A DNA stretch of 64,000 bases from Ilyobacter polytropus DSM 2926 (lineage in GTDB: Bacteria > Fusobacteriota > Fusobacteriia > Fusobacteriales > Fusobacteriaceae), in the NCBI RefSeq assembly GCF_000165505.1, contig NC_014632.1, positions 1,054,001-1,118,000 on the forward strand. The letters are read 5' to 3'. The stretch's first letter is position 1, and each line of letters starts with the position of its first letter. Positions 35,664 through 44,115 of the stretch are shown here, piece by piece. A model generated the notes under the pieces. It was not told the DNA's origin. It worked only from the letters and a program-made list of their open reading frames with translations, and searched no databases. The translations under genes and the position numbers were made by a program.

Positions 35664-35694
35664 TTGAAATGGGCTGAAAGGTCCATTTTTTATT
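35664..35694 (+). terminator. short terminator after the Cys-rich gene
   Basis: AAATGGGC and GGTCCATTTTTT can pair, followed by a T run. Confidence 0.5.
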
Positions 35695-35762
35695 ATCTAA
35701 CCACAATGATATCTTGTTAAAATTCCAAAATTAATGTATAATTTTTTAGGAGGTGTGTTGCT

Positions 35763-36161
35763 ATGTTTAAATTAACTGTCTTATCTATGCTTTCCTTTAT
35801 AGTGTTGTTTTTAACCAATCCTACTCAGGAAGAATTTTTGAATTTCTATAATCAAAAGATAAATGAATCCAAAAAAGAAGAGACACTTACTAAAAAAATA
35901 TTCTTAGAAAGTAAAAAAATATTTACCCAGATAAAAGTAGAAAGAAAAGATCGATATGTTTATAGTGTATATACCGTTGATTTTTCTGGCGAGAGAGAGG
36001 TATATATCGGAATTTTCAAGAAATTTTTTCTCAAAGAAAAAGTTGAATCTGCCGAAGATGGAGCTATAAAAACATATAATAAAATAATTCATACTGCCGG
36101 TACAATCCTTGAAAACGGATCTTACAAGGTCGAAGAAATAGTAGAAAACGCATCAAAATAA
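35763..36161 (+). CDS. small exported protein, DUF4359-like
   Basis: A 132-residue protein with one N-terminal hydrophobic segment (FKLTVLSMLSFIVLFLTNP), then NPTQEEFLNFYNQKI. The NPs-x-EE-F pattern after a membrane anchor is typical of DUF4359. The mature part has a RKDRYVYSVYTVDF strand and a short FSGEREVYIGIFKKFFL unit. It is likely anchored facing the periplasm; its role is unknown. AGGAGG precedes the ATG and a terminator follows. Confidence 0.65.
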   Translation: MFKLTVLSMLSFIVLFLTNPTQEEFLNFYNQKINESKKEETLTKKIFLESKKIFTQIKVERKDRYVYSVYTVDFSGEREVYIGIFKKFFLKEKVESAEDGAIKTYNKIIHTAGTILENGSYKVEEIVENASK

Positions 36162-36177
36162 TTTTATAGTAAATTTT

Positions 36178-36204
36178 GGCTCTCTTAATAAGGGAGCTTT
36201 TTTA
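36178..36204 (+). terminator. terminator after the DUF4359-like gene
   Basis: GCTCTCTT and AGGGAGC pair, followed by TTTTTT. Confidence 0.75.
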
Positions 36205-36360
36205 TTTATAAGGCTATTTTTCAATTGATCTTTAATAATAAAATGAAGGTTTTTAGTAGCCCATGAAAATTTAAGTTAAATATTTCAACTTAAAGGAAGG
36301 AGTTCTATAGTTTTTCTAGAAAACTAACTTAGAGATATTATAAAAAGGAGGTATTGTATT

Positions 36361-36543
36361 ATGGAGATAGACTCTATGTACATAAAGGACTTTGAAATGG
36401 CACTTCATTATGCAGTTCAGTCAATCAAAAAAGAAATAGAAATATGCGAGGAAACCTCTGATAAAACCCAGAAAGAAATATTAGAAAAAAGACTTGAAAA
36501 ATTTGAATTCTTAATAAAAAAATTATCAAAAATGCAGCCCTAA
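36361..36543 (+). CDS. 60-residue small helical protein
   Basis: A short acidic and basic protein, MEIDSMYIKDFEMALHYAVQ followed by IKKEIEICEETSDKTQKEILEKRLEKFEFLIKKL. The whole length is predicted helical with a heptad-like pattern. AAGGAGG precedes the ATG, and the terminator stem begins inside the last codons, so expression of this frame is well supported. No family is recognised. Confidence 0.7.
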   Translation: MEIDSMYIKDFEMALHYAVQSIKKEIEICEETSDKTQKEILEKRLEKFEFLIKKLSKMQP

Positions 36544-36557
36544 AAGCTGCATTTTTA
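36528..36557 (+). terminator. terminator overlapping the stop of the 60-residue gene
   Basis: AAATGCAGC and GCTGCATTT pair around CCTAAAA, followed by T residues. Confidence 0.8.
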
Positions 36558-36588
36558 TTTGCAATATTATTTTTAAAAAAATTTATGA

Positions 36589-37266
36589 TTAATAATTATA
36601 TTCATCTCCAGGATTTAATATAACTACGTCACAGGTTTTGACTGCTTCTTTAAATTCATAAGGGTCACTGTTTATAACAGGGAATGTCTTATAATGCATA
36701 GGAATAGCAATTTTAGGTTTTATAAATTCTACAGCTCTCACTGCATCCTTTACATCCATTGTAAAGTTCCCACCGATAGGAATAAGAGCTATATCAATAT
36801 TCTCCTCTTCAAGAAGTTTCATATCTAAAGTGAGTCCGGTATCTCCTGCATGGTATATTTTTTTATTATTAACCTCAATAACAAAGCCTCCTGGATTACC
36901 TCCGCAGATCATTCCTTCTTCAGTAGTTATTCCAGATCCATGAAGGGCAGGAGTCATTTTTATCGTCCCAAAGTCCATCTTTATTCTTCCGCCTATATGC
37001 ATCGTATGTACTTGTACGTCAAATTTACCAAGATATGCTCCTATCTCATGGTTGGTTATAATAGTAGCTCCTGTAGCTTTTGCAATAGGTACTGCATCCC
37101 CAAAATGATCCCCATGTCCATGAGTTACAAATATATGAGTAAGTTCTCCAACTTCTTCTTTACTTATAGGAGACTGAGGATTTCCTGTGATAAAAGGATC
37201 AATAATGGCCTTAAAAGATCCTTCTTCTAAATAAAAACATGAGTGTCCTAAAAATTTTAATTTCAT
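36589..37266 (-). CDS. UPF0173 metallo-beta-lactamase-fold hydrolase
   Basis: A 225-residue protein of the YtkL/UPF0173 family: MKLKFLGHSCFYLEEG, FVTHGHGDHFGDAVPIAKATGA (HxHxDH metal motif), IYHAGDTGLTLDMKLLEE, IPIGGNFTMDVKDAVRAVEFIKPKIAIPMHYKTFP. It binds two metal ions; the natural substrate is not known. AGGAGG precedes the ATG. It is monocistronic. Confidence 0.92.
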   Translation of the reverse strand: MKLKFLGHSCFYLEEGSFKAIIDPFITGNPQSPISKEEVGELTHIFVTHGHGDHFGDAVPIAKATGATIITNHEIGAYLGKFDVQVHTMHIGGRIKMDFGTIKMTPALHGSGITTEEGMICGGNPGGFVIEVNNKKIYHAGDTGLTLDMKLLEEENIDIALIPIGGNFTMDVKDAVRAVEFIKPKIAIPMHYKTFPVINSDPYEFKEAVKTCDVVILNPGDEYNY

Positions 37267-37408
37267 AAACTACCTCCTTAAATTCTTTAAAATATTATAT
37301 TACACACTCCATAAGTATTCAAATAAAACTTTTAAAGACCTTTTATATAAATATATGATAAAATATAATTGTCATTAATTTACTTTGATAGTTAATAATT
37401 CAAATCAC

Positions 37409-37480
37409 TTTTGTCACTAATAAAAGCTAATGAAAATTTTATAAAAACTAAAGCTTTCTATAATCATCCAAGTGACAAAA
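37409..37480. repeat. inverted repeat in the 433-base gap before the L,D-transpeptidase gene
   Basis: TTTTGTCACT (37409-37418) and AGTGACAAAA (37471-37480) are exact inverted repeats, with an inner AAAGCT/AGCTTT pair. They could form a long hairpin or a protein-binding site. The remaining bases of 37267-37699 are AT-rich with no gene. Confidence 0.5.
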
Positions 37481-37699
37481 TGTCCTCACTAAATTATAAG
37501 AAACCAAATTACTTTTATTTAGGTAACGATTGAGTTTAATTGCTTAAATAATACATTTTTATACAAAATTATCAACTGTTATTTTTTTAAAGGAAAGCTA
37601 AGCCTAATTTTGAAAAAATCTACATAATATTATAAGATTATCCATATGAAACCATTAAATTTATAAAAAATTTCAAATACACTGTCAGGAGGTTGACCT

Positions 37700-39025
37700 A
37701 TGAAAAAATTTTTACTTATTATATTTGCACTCACTGCATTTTACGGATGTGCTTCCCTAGAAGAAGGTACTTCTAAAGTGCAACTTTTAGAATATAAGTT
37801 GTCAAAGATACAAAATGAAAATACCAATTCTGAAAAGGAGATAAAAAACTACAAAAAAAGAATCACAGCCTCTAAAAATGAAATCTCAGAAATAAACCAA
37901 AAGCTCTCTGAAATAAAATCTCTTGCAGAAGAATCTGAAACTATTCATGTTTTTCAGGAAAAAATTACACCTAATTTAAAATTTGAAAGAAAATATTTTG
38001 GTAAACTTCCTGAAACTTTAAATTATGTCTTTGTAAGAAGCCGTCGAATAAACCTGAGAGAAGGGCCTACTACTATAAGTACAATTATCTCAAATGCAAA
38101 TTATCTAGACAAACTTCCTCTCCTTGAAGAGGTTACGAACAAGCAGGGAACAAAATGGTACAAGGTATTAGACAAAAGTGGCAGGGAAGTCTATGTTCAC
38201 TCTGGCGTGGTAGTAAAAAGAATCTTTAGGTTTAACACAATGGTTGACAATCTAAACAAGTTAGACACTTTCATTAACGGTGAACTAGAAAAAAACCGTA
38301 CGATTGCTTTTATTAGGGCCTACGTTCCAAATCCCAACAGCGTAAACCTAAAAAGAAAAAAAGACAGATATGGAAATGTGGCAGATCAAAGTGCTGCAGC
38401 ACATTCTGAAAGAGGAACGCTATTTATTCCAGATAGTACAATAATATCAATAGACGAAAACGAAATCACTGAGAATAATATGACAAAAATTAAAGTCTCT
38501 TATGCCACTGAGAAATCAATCTCTGTGCACAATTCTTTTATATCAAAGTCACCTAAAATAAACAGGTCTCCCAATAAGGCAGTTGTTATTGATACAACCA
38601 ATCAAAACTTTGGAGTTTTCCAGAGAATAAAAGGTGAGTGGACTCTCATATCCTATGTCTATTCAAAAACAGGCTCAAAAAGTCGTCTGGGCTTTAGGAC
38701 TCCTAAAGGATTTTTTATGGTTCCCAATGCAAAAAAAATAATGACATATAACAGTGAAATAGGTGAAAAACAGGGGTATGCCCAGTACGCTATCAGATTT
38801 TCAGGAGGCGGCTATATCCACGCCACACCTTTTAGCTATGATGAGAATAAAGAGGCAACCAGAGGTTGGAAAGAAGGAACCCTAGGAACTTCCCCAGGAA
38901 CGAGAAAATGTGTAAGAAATGAAGAGGAACATGCAAAATTCTTGTTTGACTGGGTTCTTAGAGGAAAAATATCAAATGAAAATTATCAGAGTGTATACGA
39001 CAATGTGGCAGTAATTGTGATGTAA
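37700..39025 (+). CDS. lipoprotein with SH3b and L,D-transpeptidase (YkuD) domains
   Basis: A 441-residue protein with lipobox AFYGC (Cys 17), a coiled coil at about 30-85, an SH3-like domain at about 110-185 (NLREGPTTISTIISNANYL, KWYKVLDKSGREVYVHSG), and a C-terminal YkuD-type domain from about 292 (AVVIDTTNQNFGVFQ, FRTPKGFFMVPN). The active-site region reads YIHATPFS...GTSPGTRKCVR with catalytic His and Cys. It probably cross-links peptidoglycan or attaches proteins to it, from the outer membrane's inner face. AGGAGG precedes the ATG. Confidence 0.85.
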   Translation: MKKFLLIIFALTAFYGCASLEEGTSKVQLLEYKLSKIQNENTNSEKEIKNYKKRITASKNEISEINQKLSEIKSLAEESETIHVFQEKITPNLKFERKYFGKLPETLNYVFVRSRRINLREGPTTISTIISNANYLDKLPLLEEVTNKQGTKWYKVLDKSGREVYVHSGVVVKRIFRFNTMVDNLNKLDTFINGELEKNRTIAFIRAYVPNPNSVNLKRKKDRYGNVADQSAAAHSERGTLFIPDSTIISIDENEITENNMTKIKVSYATEKSISVHNSFISKSPKINRSPNKAVVIDTTNQNFGVFQRIKGEWTLISYVYSKTGSKSRLGFRTPKGFFMVPNAKKIMTYNSEIGEKQGYAQYAIRFSGGGYIHATPFSYDENKEATRGWKEGTLGTSPGTRKCVRNEEEHAKFLFDWVLRGKISNENYQSVYDNVAVIVM

Positions 39026-39026
39026 A

Positions 39027-39066
39027 TAAAAAAAGCTGAGAATCTTGATGATTCTCAGCTTTTTTC
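39027..39066. terminator. bidirectional terminator
   Basis: AAAAAAAGCTGAGAATC and GATTCTCAGCTTTTTT form a long stem between convergent genes. Confidence 0.88.
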
Positions 39067-39381
39067 TATCCAATGCTCTAAAAGCTCTTTTGCAAGAAAT
39101 GTATCTTCTGGTTTTTCTTGTGAAACTTCTACCTCTAAATCCTTGTTTAGGTATACATAATTGACAGTGTCGCAAATAGGACATTTAGAATAAAGCACCT
39201 CAGAATATTTGTATACGTAGAGATTATTTATATCTTCTTTTACTGCCTGAAACTCCCAGTGAGCTTTTTCTAATTTCTTTTTTTTCAAGGCTCTTGGTTT
39301 CAAAACATCGTAATGTTCTCGACAGTTACAGCAAGATATAATAGCTTTTTCATTTTTATCTTTAATATCAAAAACACCCAT
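39055..39381 (-). CDS. zinc-ribbon-like small protein
   Basis: A 108-residue protein with two Cys pairs: CCNCREHYDVL near residues 18-21 and SKCPICDTVNYVYL near residues 68-71, the knuckle arrangement of a zinc ribbon. Between them lies a basic helix (KPRALKKKKLEKAHWEFQ). Function unknown. The ATG at 39381 is preferred; the GTG at 39390 overlaps the GAGGGGGTG ribosome site. Confidence 0.7.
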   Translation of the reverse strand: MGVFDIKDKNEKAIISCCNCREHYDVLKPRALKKKKLEKAHWEFQAVKEDINNLYVYKYSEVLYSKCPICDTVNYVYLNKDLEVEVSQEKPEDTFLAKELLEHWIEKS

Positions 39382-39533
39382 AAAAAACACCCCCTCTACA
39401 ATGAAGTTATACGGTGTAATATTATATATCCTCCTTTGAAAAATTAATAAAATAAATTAAAATTTAGTTGATTTATTGGTACTTACAGGCTAAAATTTAA
39501 CTATAACAAAAAAGATTAAGGAGGTATACAATT

Positions 39534-39776
39534 ATGAAGAAAATTTTAATGTCGTTAGCTGTAATAACTGTCTTAGCAGGTTGTACTTCATCCAAGGTAG
39601 AAGAAGTAAATGAAAAAATAACAATGCTAGAGAAAAAGGTGGTTGCTGCTGAGAAAACTTCAGCTGGACTACAAGATGAAACTATGATCCTCAAAAATGA
39701 AACTATGACTCTGGAAAAAAATGTAGATATGCTAAATACAAAAGTTGAAGCAATTAAAGAATCACTATCTCAATAA
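39534..39776 (+). CDS. small coiled-coil lipoprotein
   Basis: An 80-residue Lpp-like lipoprotein with lipobox VLAGC (Cys 16) and a mature part that is one continuous heptad helix (VEEVNEKITMLEKKVVAAEK and on). It lies 12 bases before an OmpA-family lipoprotein with a similar signal and coiled coil, so the two are co-expressed and may trimerise or tether the outer membrane. AGGAGG precedes the ATG. Confidence 0.8.
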   Translation: MKKILMSLAVITVLAGCTSSKVEEVNEKITMLEKKVVAAEKTSAGLQDETMILKNETMTLEKNVDMLNTKVEAIKESLSQ

Positions 39777-39788
39777 GGAGGAAAATCT

Positions 39789-40415
39789 ATGAAGAAAATA
39801 GTAGTTATGCTTGCAGCTTTAGCAGCTCTTTCAGGATGTAGTTCTGCAGATGAAGAAACTGCAATGTTGAATAAAATGGAAAAAAATCTTAATAAAATAG
39901 AGGAAAATAATGCCACTACAGGATCAATGATAGACCAGTATAAAACTAGAATATTAGATGCAAAAACAAATGTGGCTAATTTAGAAAAAGATATCAATGC
40001 AATAGATTCCTTTATAAACCCAGAGACAGTATTTGAAAAAAATGGCGTAATCGTCAAGAGGGAGAGAGATCAGCTTACTCTTATTATGCCTACAGATGTA
40101 GTCTTTGATTTCAACAAGTCCGAGATCAAAGAAGATTTTAAACCTCTTCTTGATTCTCTTTATGAGGCTTTGACTATTTATAAAGGGTTGTCTGTAAAAA
40201 TCGACGGTCATACTGACAATATAGGTTCATATGACTACAACCTCAAACTTTCACAAAAGAGAGCTGAGAGTGCAAAGGAGTATCTTGTATCTAAAGGCCT
40301 TAATGCAGGAAGAATCATAACTGAAGGGCACAGTTTCTCTACACCTGCTGCAAGTAATGCAACACAGGCAGGAAGGGATAAAAACAGAAGAATAGAGGTA
40401 GTTATAAAAAAATAA
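39789..40415 (+). CDS. OmpA-family (Pal-like) lipoprotein
   Basis: A 208-residue lipoprotein with lipobox ALSGC (Cys 17), a coiled coil at about 25-75 and an OmpA peptidoglycan-binding domain at about 95-208: DVVFDFNKSEIKEDFKPLLDSL, VKIDGHTDNIGSYDYNLKLSQKRAESAKEYL, ITEGHSFSTPAASNAT and GRDKNRRIEVVI with the diaminopimelate-binding Asp and Arg. It should anchor the outer membrane to peptidoglycan. AGGAGG precedes the ATG. Confidence 0.92.
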   Translation: MKKIVVMLAALAALSGCSSADEETAMLNKMEKNLNKIEENNATTGSMIDQYKTRILDAKTNVANLEKDINAIDSFINPETVFEKNGVIVKRERDQLTLIMPTDVVFDFNKSEIKEDFKPLLDSLYEALTIYKGLSVKIDGHTDNIGSYDYNLKLSQKRAESAKEYLVSKGLNAGRIITEGHSFSTPAASNATQAGRDKNRRIEVVIKK

Positions 40416-40427
40416 TTATTTCATTCA

Positions 40428-40463
40428 GAGGTTTCTATAGCAAAACTATAGAAACCTTTTTTA
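40428..40463 (+). terminator. terminator after the OmpA lipoprotein gene
   Basis: GGTTTCTATAG and CTATAGAAACC pair around CAAAA, followed by TTTTTT. Confidence 0.88.
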
Positions 40464-40521
40464 CTTATATTTTTTCAATACAAAAATACCATTACTAGTA
40501 TAGATTATAGGGAGGAAAATT

Positions 40522-41070
40522 GTGCTTTTAGAGTTTGAAGGTATATTACCAAAGTTAAATGAAAAAACATTTGTGGCAGAAGGAGCAAAAGTAATAGGAG
40601 ATGTAGAAATGGATGAGTTTTCAAGCATCTGGTTCAACTGCGTAGCAAGAGGAGACGTGTCTAATATATATGTGGGAAAATATTCTAATGTACAGGACAA
40701 CTCAGTCTTACACGTGGCAGACAACAAACCTTGTATTATAGGGGATTATGTAACAGTAGGTCACAATGTCGTTCTTCACGGGTGTGAAATAGAGGATCAT
40801 TGCCTTATAGGAATGGGATCCACTGTACTCACAGGGGCAAAAATAGGTCGTGGGAGTATAGTCGCAGCTGGGGCACTTGTAAAAGAAAATCAAATTGTTC
40901 CACCAAACTCCCTTGTGGCAGGAGTGCCAGGTAAGATAATCAAAACTGTAGAAAACCAGTGGGACAGTATACATTCCCAGGCTGTAAAATATAAAACCCT
41001 CTGGACAAAAAGATATGGTATTATGCCCGACGCCGATGGCGAAGTCTACGGCGGTGAAAAAATAGTCTGA
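40522..41070 (+). CDS. gamma-carbonic-anhydrase family protein (YrdA type)
   Basis: A 182-residue left-handed beta-helix protein with hexapeptide repeats: VIGDVEMDEFSSIWFNCVARGDVS, NVQDNSVLHVADNKP, IGDYVTVGHNVVLHGCEI, CLIGMGSTVLTGAKI and IVAAGALVKENQIVPPNSLVAGVPGK. The three His ligands for zinc or iron are present (VLHV, VGHN, VLHG). Carbonic anhydrase activity is possible but many YrdA-type members lack it. The GTG start at 40522 follows GGGAGG. Confidence 0.9.
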   Translation: MLLEFEGILPKLNEKTFVAEGAKVIGDVEMDEFSSIWFNCVARGDVSNIYVGKYSNVQDNSVLHVADNKPCIIGDYVTVGHNVVLHGCEIEDHCLIGMGSTVLTGAKIGRGSIVAAGALVKENQIVPPNSLVAGVPGKIIKTVENQWDSIHSQAVKYKTLWTKRYGIMPDADGEVYGGEKIV

Positions 41071-41224
41071 TCTTTTGATAAGTAATTTTACCGTTTTTCG
41101 TAACAAGGGTACTTTTTAACCATATTTAATTTTTTTAATTTTTATCAAACAACACTCCTCCAGCCTTTGTTAAAAGTCTGTAAATAGTACAAGTTGTAAA
41201 GAGTGTGTTGTATACTGATCATTT

Positions 41225-41325
41225 ATCGACCTTTTAGAGAATAAAATAAGTTCGTTTTTTACTCATAATAATATAGACGAATTCTCTAAAAACAGTTATA
41301 ATATATTTTGTAGAGTTAGGTCGAT
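41225..41325 (+). promoter_or_regulatory. pfkA promoter region with nested inverted repeats
   Basis: TTTTAGAGAAT (41232-41242) and ATTCTCTAAAA (41281-41291) are an exact 11-bp inverted repeat, nested inside ATCGACCT (41225-41232) and AGGTCGAT (41318-41325). TATAAT at 41298-41303, with a weak TAGACG 18 bases before it, lies between the outer arms. This suggests an operator or looping arrangement controlling pfkA. The rest of 41071-41371 has no gene. Confidence 0.5.
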
Positions 41326-41371
41326 AGATATTTTTATAACTAAATATATTTACAATATAGGAGGTATTGCT

Positions 41372-42334
41372 TTGAAAAAAATAGCCATATTAACGAGTGG
41401 AGGAGACGCTCCTGGAATGAATGCTGCAGTAAGAGCCGCAGGTAAATTCGCCCTTAATACTGACCTGGAAGTATACGGAATAAAAAGAGGATACTTAGGT
41501 ATGCTAAATGATGAAATATTTAAAATAAGCTCTCAAGACCTTGGAGGAATAATAGACAGAGGTGGTACTTCGCTTCTTACTGCAAGATGTCCAGAGTTTA
41601 AGGACCCGAAAATAAGGGCAATTGCTGCTGAGAATCTAAAAAAGAGAGGTATTGACGGACTAATAGTTATAGGAGGAGACGGATCTTTCCACGGTGCTGA
41701 TCTTCTTTCAAAGGAACACGGTATAAAAGTAATCGGTATTCCTGGAACTATCGATAACGATATCGCTGGTACCGACTATACAATAGGTTTTGACACATGT
41801 CTAAATACTATTCTAGATGCTATACAAAAGGTAAGGGACACTGCTACTTCTCATGAGAGAACTATCCTTATAGAGGTAATGGGAAGAAATGCCGGAGACC
41901 TTGCTCTTTACGCTTCTATGGCTGGTGGGGGAGATGGAATATTGATCCCTGAGCAGGACAATCCTATCGAAGTGTTGGCTTATCAGATACAACAGAGAAG
42001 AAGAAGAGGTAAACTTCATGATATTATCCTAGTTGCTGAAGGAGTAGGATCAGCTCATACTGTTGCAGAAGAATTAAAGAAAAAAGTACATACTGACGTA
42101 AGAATCGTAGTGCTTGGTCATGTACAAAGAGGAGGTACTCCATCAGGGTTTGACAGAGTACTTGGTACAAAAATGGGCGCTAAGGCTGTACAACTTCTTT
42201 TAGAAGAAAAAGGATGTCTAATGATCGGTATAGAGGGTAACCAGATAGTTACTCACCCTATTGAATATGCTTGGGAAGGTCAGAGAAGAAACCATATGGA
42301 AGACTATGAATTAACTCAAGTCTTATCAAAATAA
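41372..42334 (+). CDS. pfkA: ATP-dependent 6-phosphofructokinase
   Basis: A 320-residue group A PFK: ILTSGGDAPGMNAAVRA, GGTSLLTARCPEF, IVIGGDGSFHGADLL, GIPGTIDNDIAGTDYTIGFDTCLNT (catalytic Asp), LIEVMGRNAGDLALYASMAGG and VVLGHVQRGGTPSGFDR. It phosphorylates fructose-6-phosphate in glycolysis. The TTG start follows GGAGGT. It precedes a gluconeogenic regulon (ccpN, PPDK), with a terminator between them. Confidence 0.96.
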   Translation: MKKIAILTSGGDAPGMNAAVRAAGKFALNTDLEVYGIKRGYLGMLNDEIFKISSQDLGGIIDRGGTSLLTARCPEFKDPKIRAIAAENLKKRGIDGLIVIGGDGSFHGADLLSKEHGIKVIGIPGTIDNDIAGTDYTIGFDTCLNTILDAIQKVRDTATSHERTILIEVMGRNAGDLALYASMAGGGDGILIPEQDNPIEVLAYQIQQRRRRGKLHDIILVAEGVGSAHTVAEELKKKVHTDVRIVVLGHVQRGGTPSGFDRVLGTKMGAKAVQLLLEEKGCLMIGIEGNQIVTHPIEYAWEGQRRNHMEDYELTQVLSK

Positions 42335-42349
42335 AACTAATATAATTTT

Positions 42350-42382
42350 TAAACAGAGATTCCAAAGGAGTCTCTGTTTTTT
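42350..42382 (+). terminator. terminator of pfkA
   Basis: AAACAGAGA-TT-CC and GGA-GTCTCTGTTT pair, followed by T residues. Confidence 0.82.
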
Positions 42383-42442
42383 TATTGCGATATTTTTTTT
42401 ATTTATCGCTTGAATAAAAAACAGCAAGAGAAAAACATATAT

Positions 42443-42609
42443 AAGTGTACACTTTTGAATTGATTGGTTATTCTGACCTAGATGTACATCAGTCTAAAAG
42501 TATTAAAAACTGCTTAAAAAGAACTTGAATTTTGCATATCTGCATAGTATACTCTATTCGAAGACAGACGATGAAAACAATGCTGTACACACTGATCTAG
42601 TGTACACTT
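42443..42609 (+). promoter_or_regulatory. ccpN promoter with four GTGTACAC-like sites
   Basis: A promoter TTGAAT (42525-42530), 17 bp, TATACT (42548-42553) lies among four palindromic sites: AAGTGTACACTT (42443-42454), GATGTACATC (42481-42490), CTGTACACAC (42583-42592) and AGTGTACACTT (42599-42609). The last two are 17 bp apart in the leader. They are candidate operators for the CcpN-like protein encoded just downstream. Confidence 0.65.
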
Positions 42610-42625
42610 AAAGAGGTGTTGAAAT

Positions 42626-43252
42626 TTGGATTATACAGAAAGACAAAGGAAAATAATAGATATTGTTAAAAAAAGAGGTCCTATTACAGGTGATGAAATC
42701 GGAAAAATATTAGAACTCACCAGAGGTGCCCTAAGAACTGACTTTTCTATATTAACTAAAAATAAAATTCTTAATTCCAAGCCTAGAAAAGGATATACAT
42801 ACCTAGGTGAGGGAAATACAAGTGGCAATAAACTAGGAGATAAACAGGTCAAAACTTATATGGGTGTCCCTAGTGTCCTTACTGAAGAATCTACTGTTTA
42901 TGAGGCTATCGTATCACTTTTTTTAAAGGATACAGGAAGTTTACTCATAGTAAAAGACGGATACCTATCAGGTATAGTATCTAGAAAAGATCTTTTGAAA
43001 CACGTAATGGGCGGAAAAGAAAATCATAAATCTCCAATTGGTATGATAATGACCAGAATGCCGAATATTATAGTGTGCTTACCCACCGACAGCATACACT
43101 CAGCTGCAGAAAAAATGGTCGAACACGAGATAGATTCCATTCCAGTAGTGGAGGAAGACATCCAGGATAAAAAAACAAGATACAAGGTTCTCGGAAAAAT
43201 TTCCAAAACAACTATAACAAGAATATTTGTAGACGAATTCAAAAAAAAATAG
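42626..43252 (+). CDS. ccpN: CcpN-family regulator (HTH plus CBS pair)
   Basis: A 208-residue protein. Residues 1-60 form a DeoR-like HTH (ERQRKIIDIVKKRGPITGDEIGKILELTRGALRTDFSILTK). Residues about 75-205 are two CBS domains (MGVPSVLTEESTVYEAIVSLF, DGYLSGIVSRKDLL, IVCLPTDSIHSAAEKMVEHEIDSIPVV). CcpN represses gluconeogenic genes in Bacillus with ATP/ADP as effectors. It is followed by the PPDK regulatory protein and PPDK, the same pairing as Bacillus ccpN-yqfL. The TTG start follows GAGGTG. Confidence 0.92.
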   Translation: MDYTERQRKIIDIVKKRGPITGDEIGKILELTRGALRTDFSILTKNKILNSKPRKGYTYLGEGNTSGNKLGDKQVKTYMGVPSVLTEESTVYEAIVSLFLKDTGSLLIVKDGYLSGIVSRKDLLKHVMGGKENHKSPIGMIMTRMPNIIVCLPTDSIHSAAEKMVEHEIDSIPVVEEDIQDKKTRYKVLGKISKTTITRIFVDEFKKK

Positions 43253-43265
43253 AGGTGGTTAAACT

Positions 43266-44093
43266 TTGGAGAAATTTACTATACACGTTTTTTCAGACTC
43301 TTTCGGAGAATCAGGAGAACAAGTTTCAAAATGTGCTCTCTCTCAATTTGGGTTTGGAGAATATGACATTATAAGGCATTCTCATATAAACAGCCTTGAG
43401 AAACTGAACCAAGAATTAAAAATAATAGATGGCGCCGAAAACATCCTGATAGTGCATACTATGATCAATTTAGACCATGTAGAAGTACTCAGCAGCTTTT
43501 GCAAAGAGAGAAATTTTAGAAATATAGATCTGCTGAATCCACTGGTAAGTGCAATAGAATCATTCACCAAAAGGTCTCCAAGAAGAGAATCAGGAATATA
43601 TAAAAAACTTGATGAAAAATACTTCCGTAGAATAGAGGCCATTGAATTTGCGGTAAAATATGATGATGGTAAAGATGCCAGAGGAATATATGAAGCCGAC
43701 CTCATACTTCTAGGTATATCCAGAACATCTAAGACACCACTTAGCATATACCTTGGAAATAAAAAACATATTAAAGTAATAAACATTCCACTGGTTCCAG
43801 AGATGGAAATTCCAAAGGATATATTTAAGGTTCCTAAGAAAAAAATCATAGGTCTTACTAATTCAATCGAAGTTTTAAATAAAATTCGTGAAGAAAGGCT
43901 CAAAACTATTGGATTTAAAGAGGGATCAGCTTATTCTTCAATGGGAAGAATCATAGAAGAGATGGATTATGCAGAAAATATAATGAAGAGAATAGGATGT
44001 CCTGTTGTGGATGTATCACAAAAAGCAATAGAAGAGACTTCTGAAATCATAATAAATATAATGAAAGAAAACGGATTTAAAATAATTTATTAA
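43266..44093 (+). CDS. pyruvate,phosphate dikinase regulatory protein (PPDK kinase/pyrophosphorylase)
   Basis: A 275-residue DUF299 protein: FTIHVFSDSFGESGEQVSKCALSQF at the N-terminus and the P-loop-like LILLGISRTSKTPLSIYLGNK at about 150-170, then INIPLVPEMEIPKDIF. These bifunctional enzymes phosphorylate the active-site Thr of PPDK with ADP and remove the phosphate with Pi. It lies 13 bases after ccpN and upstream of ppdK, so regulator and target are in one unit. The TTG start follows AGAGGTGG. Confidence 0.93.
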   Translation: MEKFTIHVFSDSFGESGEQVSKCALSQFGFGEYDIIRHSHINSLEKLNQELKIIDGAENILIVHTMINLDHVEVLSSFCKERNFRNIDLLNPLVSAIESFTKRSPRRESGIYKKLDEKYFRRIEAIEFAVKYDDGKDARGIYEADLILLGISRTSKTPLSIYLGNKKHIKVINIPLVPEMEIPKDIFKVPKKKIIGLTNSIEVLNKIREERLKTIGFKEGSAYSSMGRIIEEMDYAENIMKRIGCPVVDVSQKAIEETSEIIINIMKENGFKIIY

Positions 44094-44115
44094 AAATATA
44101 TTAGGAGGGATTATT

